A stretch of 64,000 bases of DNA. It comes from Valencia hispanica. Its lineage: Eukaryota > Chordata > Actinopteri > Cyprinodontiformes > Valenciidae. Below, piece after piece: positions 1 to 9,401 of this stretch. A model generated the notes under the pieces. The model did no database searches. It saw only the letters and a program-made list of their open reading frames with translations, and was not told the origin of the DNA. The stretch spans positions 30,342,796 to 30,406,795 of the forward strand of contig OY747703.1 of NCBI GenBank assembly GCA_963556495.2. The letters are read 5' to 3'. Positions within the stretch are counted from its first letter, which is position 1. Each line of letters begins with the position of its first letter. Both the position numbers and the translations under genes were made by a program.

Positions 1-369
1 GAACAATTCCAAAAGTTCTATAGTGCCGAAGAAAGCCAAGGACCCCAGTAAGGTGGTGATAACTCTAAAAATGAACATAATAGATTATAAAATTCCACCA
101 TAACTTTTGAAAAAAACATTATATTAAGGTGTAAAAGTTGCGGAATATGCCATTTAACATAAGACGACAGGGCAAAGATAGTCATTTGAATTTGCTTAAT
201 TTTAGCTTTGTAAGCCATTGTCATTAATCACAAACAGTAGATATATGATTTGCCCATAAATCAACTGAGTTTGAAAACACTTTTTTTATCTGGATAGAAA
301 ACCTTCCCATAAGCAAACAGATTGGTTGGTGACTCACGTGTAGTTCATCTGAGAGTATCAATGAAAGCC
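1..369. other. No recognised gene
   Basis: AT-rich sequence. Minus-strand reading from about 224 upward runs into the L1 ORF1 relic that follows, so part of this stretch may be L1 sequence after ORF1, but I see no motif in it. Confidence 0.4.
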
Positions 370-1202
370 GCTGCTTTAGTGGGGGAGTCAAAGCTTCTGG
401 CCTCCCCCACCGTGGAATATTTTTCAGCGTAGCCGGGTAGATCATCATGTAAATGGTCACAGTGACCTGCAAACATTTCTTCACATCCTTAAATCCCTTT
501 CGTTTACACAGCACCAAGGCTTGACACGTCCTGGAAAAACGTGATGGTGGACTCCTGGTACTTCACGGTCCTGCTGTGCTTTGCGGTGTCCAACACCCTC
601 TGTTTGTCAGTGAAGTTGTGAAATCTGATCAGAATGGGTCCTGGTCGCTGGTTCGGTCCCGGCTTGGAACGCTAGGGTGCAGTAAGCTCTTTCAATTTTA
701 ACACAACCGGCTTTCATCTCCTTCCTGAGCAGGTTGGGTATCCAGCTCTCGAAAAACTTTGTTGGGTTGCTCCGCTCCACGTCTTCTGGTAAGCCATTAA
801 CTAAAACATTTTTCCTCCTGCCTCTATTCTCGAGCTTGTCATTATGCTCGGCCATGCTTAGTATTTGGTTTTCAAGCACCTGAACCGGCCACTGTCTCAC
901 AGGTGTGTTCAGTGTTCTCCACCTCGGCGGTTTCTCCTCGATCTTTTCAGCGGCTGGGTATGGGCCTGTACCATTTGGGATAATGGCCCGAGCTTTTCAT
1001 CAATCACAGTGGTTATGTTTGCCGTTATTTCCTGAATAGTTTGACAAAATGCTGGGTCAAGGACAACCTCAGTGTTAGCTTGTAAATGTAGCTGCTCTTC
1101 TTCCTCTGGGGTCCAGTCAGGCATGTTAGCAGTAGCTCCTGGCCTGCACGTCCTGGCTGCATTTCGATTTTCTTTTGATGTTATCTTGTCCAGGGATCTC
1201 AA
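370..1202 (-). pseudogene. L1-type LINE ORF1 relic (RNA-binding protein)
   Basis: ORF1 protein of L1 retrotransposons binds element RNA and forms trimers in the ribonucleoprotein particle. Read on the minus strand, 909-1202 gives an acidic, helix-prone N-terminal part. 607-900 gives the conserved start of the RRM-like core (ENRGRRKNVLVNGLPE, later KIERAY). 500-620 continues in another frame with ILIRFHNFTDKQRVLDTA, and 395-517 gives the C-terminal domain (RKGFKDVKKCL, then IYPATLK). The order matches fish L1 ORF1, but at least two frame changes break it, so no protein can be made. A complete ORF1 is usually 300-400 codons, so most of its length is present. Sequence upstream in the minus sense (about 1203-1360, with GATGGCGACG) may be L1 5' UTR. 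No ORF2 is attached, so the copy is truncated or rearranged. Confidence 0.85.
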
Positions 1203-2284
1203 AAACCTTCATCCATATTCATGTTGAAATACACGACGTTGAAGTTGTTGCAAATATTGATTTGGGTGGGGTTTTTGCGTGAGATGTCAATGCTCAGAAA
1301 AAGTTGACCACTCTCTACGTCGCCATCTTCCTCCTTCCCAGCAAACAGTTTTAAAAGGTTTATTGAAATTATGTAGAATCGGGATGGAGATGTTGTCAGT
1401 GGAAGAATCCATTCGGGGTGACTGGATATGATTTCCAAGAATGTTTTCAGAGGTGGAGGATTTGGATCTTACTGTGAGGTAGTATGGGGGATCTCTCAGA
1501 GGAGGCAAGTTGGACTGCTGTGGTTGAGGCTGGCTGGGAGCGGGTGGCTGGCGTGGTGTTTGATTCGGTGTCTCCTTACTGCAGGTAGAGTGGTGTTGGA
1601 GGGTGGACAGGCAGGAGATTGGCGGGAGAGGATGACAGGTGAGTTTTTCTGAGAGATCCGAGGAGGAGCGGCGTGGAGGCTGACCAGAGTTGATCCAAGA
1701 AGTGAGCTGAACACGGAGGACTGCAACGAGGAGTCAAGGTAGAGGAAGAAACATCCAGAACGGAACCTGAGAAGAGGATCAGGAAGGTAAGAATGACTTC
1801 TTAGAGGAAAAAGTAATTTAAGAACTTGAACAGAGACAAGGTGTTGGCCTGTTACCACTCTAGAAGAGCGAACTATCTTGCGTCAACATCAGGGAACCGC
1901 TTCTGATGCAGCACTGATAAGGTTAATAAGGCACACTTGTTGCAGCTCCTGCCAGTCACACCCTGCAAAGAGGTAAGGACACAACCCCAATACACAACCA
2001 CTGAAACCTAAAAGTTCACTATAAAAACACTTAACCTTTTATTTTATACTGTATTATATACTATCATTCAAAGAAAATAAAATTTTTTAAGTGAGGATTT
2101 GTAAAAATATGTCTATTTCCTTATTACCAGAATAATAATAGAGACAATTGTTTAGAAAATGTTAATGTTTTCTTCCTTTTCAGAAGTTTACATGCACTAA
2201 GATTACCATGCCTATAAAAATAATGGAAAAGCTCAAGTAAAAGCTTCTGATGGGTAAATTTACAACTTGTGAGGTAAGTATACC
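1203..2284. other. Non-coding; part of a dispersed repeat near 1430-1990
   Basis: No gene. The stretch from about 1430 to 1990 resembles 8153-8880 in composition and in short blocks. Both have a purine-rich part, then TGTTACCAC (1850 and 8700), then a block ending near CAGTCACACCCTGCAA or its diverged form. The last block recurs at 53755-53860. I read this as an unclassified interspersed repeat. 1990-2284 is plain AT-rich sequence. Confidence 0.4.
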
Positions 2285-2935
2285 ACTTTTGAAGTGGGGT
2301 CGGGTCAGCCCCAAACGGGTCGGGTCAGCACGGCCCAGAACGTGCTGGTTATGTTTCCATTACTATCTAACATTACTATTATATGCTTTGTCTGTTTTAC
2401 TGTTATTTTTATTTTACCCCTTAATCATGTAAAGCACCTTAAATTACCTTGTTGTTGAAAGTGTGCTATACAAATAAAATTGCCTTGCCTATCTCAGGAA
2501 TGCTGACGTAGGCGAGTGTATGGGTAGGATCAGCTTAAAGTGGTGCAAAAGGTCCGTGATTTCATTTGTGATCGCCACAAGAGTAGTAAACAAATGTGGC
2601 CGTAAGCATTAAGTGCGGAATATGACGGAGAAACAACAATGGAGGACGTTGAGGTATTTTTGTACATCATAATCGGACTGTGGCTCTTTCTGAGCAAGAA
2701 ACTCTGTGCATGCACACCGCCAGGCCAATCAGTGGATACCACTACATAGGTAGGCATGTAACTGACATCACTTTACCTGACGCATCAGTCTATAGGTGGG
2801 CGTTTTGGGTAACTTCGGACCAAGGAAGAGGTAGTCCAAAAAAAGGGGTCGGCTCGGCCTCGACAAAGGTAGTGGAAACACGTCCAATCAGAGCTGAGTC
2901 TACCCGTTCCAGAACGAACCAACCCTAGTGGAAAA
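2285..2935. mobile_element. TIR-type non-autonomous DNA transposon (MITE), interrupted
   Basis: The left arm (2296-2380, GGGTCGGGTCAGC repeated, then GTTTCCATTAC) resembles the reverse complement of the right arm (2840-2935, with GGAAACACGTCC and CTAGTGGAAAAG). Such GTTTCCAC/GGGTCGG arms belong to abundant fish MITEs. The interior holds a short reading frame at about 2641 (MEDVEVFLYIII). The superfamily (hAT or Harbinger) and the exact ends are undecided, and I could not fix a target duplication. Confidence 0.5.
2365..2492 (+). repeat. Retroposon 3' tail (LINE/SINE type)
   Basis: GTAAAGCACCTTAAATTACC followed by GTGCTATACAAATAAAATTG and GCCTTGCC is the common teleost LINE/SINE tail form. It interrupts the MITE and was probably a later insertion. 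Confidence 0.6.
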
Positions 2936-2954
2936 GGGCAAATAGAGGCACATT

Positions 2955-3840
2955 GGGACATTGTTTAAAGGCAACATCTCAAACCCAAGGCTTCCTTGTT
3001 TGACATCCTGGAAATCGTTGTTTAACAAGTTTGATTCATCCTTGGGTTCCTTTTCCAGACGTCTGAAGGTCCCGTGTTTATCTGTTCCAAAGATTATATG
3101 CAAGAATAAACACGTTAGAAATCTCCAGGTGTCGCACCTCTTCAGGACACAAGTGTTTGAAAGATGTTTGTGTTTTTCTGTGAAGTGTGCAGAACAAAAG
3201 CAAAAGATCTTGTGAAAATGCTGGCAGAAGTTTGTAAGAAAGTGTCATTTTCAAATTACTCTGTGACAAAGACCTTAATTTTTTGTGAAATTTCCTGTGA
3301 TCTGATGAAACTAAAACCGAAGTTGTATGGCCATAATGATCATTAATACATTTGGAAGAAAAGGGGGATCCTGAGAACATCATCCCAAGGTAAAGAACAG
3401 GAGTGGCAGCATCATATTGTGTGCATTTTTGCTTTGGCACCTCACAAAATATTTGGCATAATGAGAAAACCAGATTGTGGGGAAAATATTGAAGTAGTAT
3501 CTTAAGACAACAGTCAGGAAAAAAGCTTGCCTAAAAATATATCTTTAAAATGGACAATTACCCTACTTGTACAGCCAAATTAATTGCAAAATTGGAAAAG
3601 AACAAGAAAAAAAGTCAATATTTTGGACAATTCACAACAAAACTCTGATCTCAGTTCTATAGAAAATTTGTGGGCACAGCTAGAAAATGTGAGCAAGCAA
3701 GGTGGCATACTGTCGTGAATTAGTTACATCAGTATTTCAGAAAGAAAAGGCTAACATTACAGCAAACTATTGTGAGAACTTGTGGGAGAGTATTTTTAAA
3801 ACAGCCTAAGTTACACAATTTACACAACAATTCTAAAAAT
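2955..3840 (+). pseudogene. Tc1-like transposase relic
   Basis: Tc1 transposases are DDE enzymes of about 340 residues that cut and paste at TA sites. Read across frames, the family's landmarks occur in order: SLGSFSRRLKVP (DNA-binding region, about 3030), KDLVKMLAEVCKKVSFS (about 3200), LYGHNDH and YIWKKRG (3320-3365), a degraded glycine-rich block (SSQGKEQEWQHHIV, about 3380), GIMRKPDCGENIE (about 3455), and finally NSDLSSIENLWAQLENVSKQ (about 3640-3700), which carries the third catalytic acidic residue. Stop codons and frame changes lie between nearly all blocks, and the DDxKH block is only faintly visible. It is a dead copy of a different subfamily from the Tc1 at 35640. The terminal inverted repeats are not certain. 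Confidence 0.88.
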
Positions 3841-4630
3841 AATAAGGAAATATATGTAAATTTCTACTATATACAGTATTACATTGTACTGCCAACCAAT
3901 TTGAATCCTATTGTATATTTAAAACAAGAAATATTGTAAATTCATCTAATCAATGCAACCATCAAAATGTATTTTTTTAATATTTTCCACAAAATGTATT
4001 TTTATTAGGCTAATTGTGTTCTATCCACTTCTACCTATGTCTTTCCGACTTTTTGACATCGAACATTGTTAAAGCCTCTTCTCACACAACTGACCATATT
4101 GACTGAAGCGCTACAAAAAGGAAGCTACAGATGTTAGGTCTCCATCTTTCTCCTTAGCTTTCTTATTCCTTTTTTTCTTACTGTATTCCTCTTGGCTTCC
4201 CATTTCCCTGGTGGGCCTGCCGAGCTGTCACACAGTACTGGAGCGTGTCCTTAACTGTGTTTTGTCATCCTGTCATTCTGTCTTCTCTCCAACCATCCAT
4301 CCATCTGTCCATTCACCCATTCTTTTCTGAGCCCCCAAGTCTCTGCGGCCCCTGTGGGATTTCTGAATGACCAAAGAGAAGACCTTCATTGCTCTGCATC
4401 TGTGTATTTGAGTGTATGTGTTTTTGTGCTTGTTTTAGACTGCAACAAATGGCAGGCTGGGATTTCCAGGTGAGCAGTCATGGAGCAGCTGCCATTGTTG
4501 ATAATGTCGCTTATTCTCTCTTTGTTGTTTGCTTAGAGCTCACTTTGGTCTCTAGTAACTCTCAAAGTTGTTAACACGAGTAGTCAGAGAGATTCTTAAA
4601 CACTTTGGCCAGCCTTTCCACAGTCTTTGT
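3841..4630. other. No recognised gene
   Basis: AT-rich sequence to about 4020, then moderately pyrimidine-rich. The small open frames here have no family signature. Confidence 0.5.
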
Positions 4631-4635
4631 GTATA

Positions 4636-4700
4636 GTGTGTGTGCGTGCGTGTGTGTGTGTGTGCGTGTGTGTGTGCGTGTGTGTAGGTGTGTGTGTATG
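4636..4700. repeat. (TG)n microsatellite
   Basis: An imperfect run of TG with CG interruptions. It creates the histidine/threonine-rich reading frames on the opposite strand, which are not genes. Confidence 0.95.
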
Positions 4701-4814
4701 TTCAGGGTGTATGTGTGATGAATGGGCCAGTGCCAAGCACCGTTCCCTCTGTGGCCTTGGATCAATCTGCTTATCTGTTAGCTGCCAGCACTGCCAGTGA
4801 TTAACGACCAGCTC

Positions 4815-4916
4815 CACACACAGCACATCCTTATTCATTACCACACACGTCACACACATGCCTGTGCACGTGTAACTACGCGTGTATATGTGTATGCACA
4901 TGCACATGCACACGAG
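4815..4916. repeat. Degenerate (CA)/(TG) tract
   Basis: Alternating CACACA and TGTGTA/TGCACA stretches. This is simple sequence, probably of the same origin as the TG run just upstream. Confidence 0.8.
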
Positions 4917-5929
4917 GCATCCTTTTTCATTATGGTCGACGACCACTGTGGGGACAGTGTTGAGCTGGAAGGCAAGAAGGGTAAAAAGATGGAGGGAGAA
5001 GGAGTGGATGGGTATAGCTTAAATGCTGAACCACACGCATCTCTTAACATCTCTATTTTTTACAGTATCTATCTTTACTTCTTCCATCGCCAAACCCACC
5101 AAATGGATCATATATAGTTTCTATTGATCTATGCAACTATATTCCTAGTTTAATCACTTTTGCTGCTTTTGAGTGTGGGACTCCCTCAGCACTCAACCTC
5201 TGCACAATCTCTCCTCTGGCCAATCAAAATGGACAATGGCACCCAAGAGACTGAATGGAAAGAAGTAGCAATGGAAACAGATGGAGCAAGACAAAAGTTG
5301 GTCAGTAAAAATGTTTTACAAGTTACAATTGAAGTAAAAATAGACCTCCTTTTTATTATACTTAGGAACTGGGTATTAGTAACACACTGAAAAAAAAGTC
5401 TGTTGGATTTATATAAATGAATCATGTAAATCGGTTGCACACAATTACATTATGTTCTGGTGTCATAACTTCATTGTATAATGCCAAAAATTTTTGTAAA
5501 TGTTTCAAAAAGAATAAAATTTCATGTTCAGAACTCGTAATCTAATTATGTCACTTTTTATACGTTTCACTCACACTGTACATATATGAACTATTTATAA
5601 TATATATTTAGTTTATGTTGTATGGATTGTTTTTCTTTATACCTAGACATTAAAAAGGATTCAAAAATTCAATTTTCAATGTAGTTATGTTGATGTAACC
5701 TGAAATGTATGACTGGTTTTAACCTTCCAATTAATGTATTTCAGCAACAACCTACTGGTACATAAACATTTTGAAAGCAATACCCCACAGCACTAAAAAT
5801 GATATAACGGTTTTTAATGAACAGCCAAACAGTTCAATACAAAATGTTAAAACATTCTAATCAACTCAATCATTACTAAAACCGTACTTAAGCTCAGCAA
5901 CTTTTTTTTACTTACGCCTAGTAAGTTTC
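4917..5929. other. No recognised gene
   Basis: AT-rich. The small frames at 5160-5440 show no family motif. Confidence 0.5.
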
Positions 5930-7062
5930 CGATCTATCAAACTTGGAATACGCACAGCTGCACGCACTTTCCGCTTTATAAATCCCACTCTCCCTAGAAA
6001 TGTGCGCAGATGTTTTTGGATCATATCCCGCCTCCTACACACCCACTTTCTCCCATAAACGGTCCATGCAAAGTTTCTAGTGAATATTCTGCATCAACTT
6101 AAGCCAGCTAATATGGGGCGTTTTACGGGTAACGATGCCAACCGAGAGGTTGAGAAAGTTATTCCACAGAGACAGCTGCAGGCTCGTAGAGGCACGGATA
6201 ACCGTTTTATTTCAATCAATCACTCAATCAGCGCTTTACTCAGCCAAAGTGCTTCACATTCAAAGACAAAAATACAGTTGCAAAAAAGAGTGTAACAAGA
6301 AGAGAGTAAAAAGTTTAAAAAATTTAATAATTAAAGCAGCACAACTCATAAAAAAAATAAGAACAATAGAGTTTCAATTAGGCCTATATGATTACTCCTT
6401 GTAGCAACAATGAGACTGGAACAAAATTATTATAACAAGCAAATTATTAAAACAAATAAAATTAGATATTTAAAGCCTGACGGAAAAGGTGTGTTTTAAG
6501 TCTACTTTTAAAAAGTACTATCATCTTTGCAAATTATTGATTTGGGGTCACAAACAAACGGAAGAGATGTAAGTGATGCAGCGTTGATGCAGTAGCGTTT
6601 CTGATATATAAAAGAAGAGCGGGGGATGGGGTGCACGGTTCCAGTGGGTCGGTAGATCTAATACCGGGTCCAGCTCAGCACAAAGATCTAATAGGACTGC
6701 TTTAAGGAATCTACATCGGGTCTCCCATCCAGATGCTTCCAGTGGCGTGATCTTCAATGAGCGCCATCATCCATTGTGCTGCATTATGCAGGGGATGCTG
6801 CAGTATTCGTACTTCACACAATTAATGCACCAATAAGTGGAAATTCTATGTAATCTGAAGACATAAATACATATGAACATACTGTGATATAATTCTTATG
6901 TGCAACATATGTTCATTCAGATTACTTCAGAGATGGGATGGGGGGGTGACTGCTGGTTGTGTCTGCGTGTGCAGAGCTCTACAAGTTTAAATTGTAGAAA
7001 GTTGCTTACGTAGTTTTCACACCCCGTTTTAAGCGTAAGCAAGCTTTATAAATGAGACCCCT
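5930..7062. repeat. Retroposon-tail and MITE debris
   Basis: About 6205-6290 resembles the inverse of common fish LINE/SINE tails (CAATCAATCACTCAATCAGC, then GTGCTTCACATT). The far end, 6985-7062, reads in reverse as GGGTCTCATTTATAAAGC followed by TTGCTTACGC, the terminus type of a very common fish MITE. A weakly similar motif (CGCTTTATAAATCCCAC) is at 5970. Boundaries are uncertain. Confidence 0.4.
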
Positions 7063-7351
7063 GGACTTTCTTTGAAAGCTTGGCACCATTTAACTCCATA
7101 ATCACTTTCTGGAGGACTTCAAAAGTATACTTTAGTTGATGAGGATAGTCCGTATTTAGAGTATACAAGAGGCCAAACAGCAGTGCAACAAACAGTGGAA
7201 CATTTTCCAATTCCTGGATAACGATTTGCCCTTCCAGGACAATTCCCACATCATCTGGTCCAGGCTGGGCTTTGTGTTTTTTCACTGTGAAGATCCCCAC
7301 AGTAGCTTCCTCAACAGATTCTGCAAAGGCTGTGTCATTTCCTCCATGCAA
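7063..7351 (-). pseudogene. C-terminal fragment of a SAM-domain-protein-like repetitive gene
   Basis: The minus-strand reading contains DDVGIVLEGQIVIQELENVP and FGLLYTLNTDYPHQLKYTF, ending in ELNGAKLSKKVQ. This pattern is typical of the C-terminal part of the many fish loci annotated as 'sterile alpha motif domain-containing protein 3-like'. Their true function is unclear and their high copy number suggests amplification with mobile elements. Only about 95 residues remain. The coding sequence stops where the MITE terminus begins (about 7062), so the MITE seems to have inserted at the end of this gene. No upstream exon is visible. I infer the family from memory of its conserved tail, so an alignment should confirm it. 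Confidence 0.55.
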
Positions 7352-8152
7352 AGAGAGTTCTTAAGTAAATATATTATTGGACTTAGTGCCACTGAAACAC
7401 ACCAATACAGAACTCAATACCACATACGGATGGTATCTAAAGCCCCATCCACACAGAGATGAAACCAGGTGTAGCAGCAAAATATTTAATCAATAGGCAT
7501 CTCATCCACGAGGAGCCAGATACATAAATAAATAATGGCCAAATATATAATGTGACAATGAAATTGTGGAAAAAACTGAATAATTTGAAATTCTTAGCTA
7601 ATTATAATTAAAAATTTTCAATTTTCCTTTAAAAATGTATTTATTAATAAATAAATAAAATGTTTTACTTATTTTTTCCCAAAGTCAGCTTTGATTTAAT
7701 AATTGTTATTATGGAAAAAAAATATAATGTTAAGAATGATCTGTTCTGTGTAGTTCACATACTGATAGTTACTGTGTGTCTTTTCTTTATGATATGGTAA
7801 CCAATCTGATTATATGACAATGTATGTATTTAGGTCAGGACAAACCTGCTGATTCAGACTCTTGCAGCCTGGGTTGGCATGGCAACTCTCTTGTATGTCT
7901 AAAAACGTCCTGACATACATTGATTATGTTTTGATATCAAATCTTCTACGGCTATGAGTCAAATGCTCTACCGACTGAGAAATGTTGTCTGTGATTTCAT
8001 ATTGATAGGCTCAACATTACTAAACCTATATAATCTTGTGTCCTGTTTTGGAAGGCAGTTCAGTATCGCATATTCTCTGTTGACGCTGTACCTCCTTGTT
8101 TGATCAACCAAGTCTGTATTAAAACCTCAGAATATCTGAAGGAATCACTCTC
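7352..8152. other. No gene; tRNA-like fragment near 7940
   Basis: AT-rich. On the minus strand about 7941-7980 contains TCAGTCGGTAGAGCATTTGA, close to the A-box half of a tRNA-Lys-like gene, but no anticodon arm, B box or acceptor pairing follows. It is a SINE or tRNA scrap. 8020-8150 has TATATAATC and ATTAAAACC, which could belong to an LTR. Confidence 0.4.
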
Positions 8153-8699
8153 TGTCATGATTTTAGCTTTCGGACTCTAGTGCAGACACACAAACGACTC
8201 AGTGACACTGGAGGTAAAGTTTGCAAAAGTAATTTATTTTCCCTCTTTGCTCGAAGGGTCCTGGAACACAGGAACTCAGAAAACTCTGAACCACGGGGAA
8301 CTTGGGAGACAATCACTGGAGACAAGAGATGGAGGTGAGTGATCTTTCAATGGTGCTTGGCAGGAGGAAAAACAGAAGTTTGTGGATTCTTACTTTGCCG
8401 TTGGTGCAGATTCCACTGAAGAGGAATTGGGGAGGATGTGGTCCTTGATGCATGGAAGAGGGACCGACCTTGGGGTGTTTGTCTCCAGGAAGCATAGCGA
8501 GGGTGGACAGGCAGTGGGGACCCTGAGCTCAGCCAGATACCTTGAGGAGGAAGTCCAGTATGCCGGGAAGGAGCAGGCGCCCAGGCTGCAGGCCGACCAG
8601 CAGGTCTGGGACCGCAGAGTGACTGGAGGGAAAAAGGCAAGGAGGTAAGGATCTTACGTGGAGTAAGTTGCGGACGGCAGAAAGGCAGAGGAAGTGGCT
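8153..8699 (-). repeat. LTR-like repeat, minus orientation (tentative)
   Basis: Read in reverse, the unit ends in CATGACA, preceded at about 80 bases by AATAAA (around 8233). That is the same arrangement as the solo LTR at 22701-23326. The rest is purine-rich and similar to 1430-1850. The other end and the target duplication are not established. Confidence 0.35.
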
Positions 8700-8920
8700 T
8701 GTTACCACACTACGCGGTTTAACCATCTGGCGTCTGCTCCAGGTTGGGGCTCTCCTTTTGAGTGCTCCTCCTCAATCAGGCTGAGTGGCACCAGCTGCAG
8801 GAGCACGATCACCAATCTGCACCCTTGGATGTAAAACAGGTGAGGCAAGCACACACACACCCCCACACACACACACAATCCTCACACTCTCATCTCTTTT
8901 ATTAAAGAATTTCGATAACA
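8700..8920 (+). repeat. Putative 5' LTR end of ERV-1
   Basis: The sequence just before the primer site ends in CGATAACA, with ATTAAAG shortly upstream as a possible polyadenylation signal. TGTTACC at 8700 could be the left terminus, but 221 bases is short for a retroviral LTR, so the true start may lie further left. It includes a (CA)n-like tract at 8850-8877. Confidence 0.35.
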
Positions 8921-8924
8921 AATT

Positions 8925-8940
8925 TGACGCTCAACGTGGG
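8925..8940 (+). promoter_or_regulatory. Primer binding site, Lys-tRNA type (ERV-1)
   Basis: TGACGCTCAACGTGGG matches 14 of 16 positions of TGGCGCCCAACGTGGG, the complement of the 3' end of tRNA-Lys(CUU). It lies four bases after a CA-ending LTR-like terminus, the position expected for initiation of minus-strand DNA synthesis. Confidence 0.7.
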
Positions 8941-9401
8941 TTCCAGCGAGCGGGAGGACTGGAATAGAGTCACCAAGAAGTCATAAAGACCCAGCGAGGA
9001 GCAGCCCCCAGCCTTCGAACCTCCGTATAGCCTTTAAGGAGCAGGAAGGAACTTGGTCCTCTCGTTTTAGACCGACCGCCGCCTGGAATTCGAACTTGGT
9101 CTCTTTGAGAGTAGGGAAACGGTAAGAGTGATTCTTTCCATAAAATTAATTAGTCTGTTGAAAAAAAAAAAGGTAGCATTTTTCATATACTTTCGCTTTG
9201 AAAAAGAGTATTAATAAGTGGTTTTCTGTGCTTTGACAACAAAAAAGAGTGCTGACTGTTTTGGTTCTCTAAACATACTGGGGTTGTTTAATTAATCTCA
9301 AGTAATTAACCAGCGGGTGAGTTTGTAGCTTTTTTCGCCGAAAAAGAAAGTGTTCCTACAGTTTAAAAATATAATACAATAACGAGTGATCAGCGCATAA
9401 A

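Noticed and set aside
1428..1858. Overlapping frames on both strands (74 and 120 codons)
   Set aside because: They fall in a purine-rich interspersed repeat with no protein motif.
4571..4946. His/Thr-rich frames on the minus strand
   Set aside because: They are translations of the TG microsatellite.
7941..7980. tRNA-Lys-like half on the minus strand
   Set aside because: Only the A-box half is present, with no T arm or acceptor stem.
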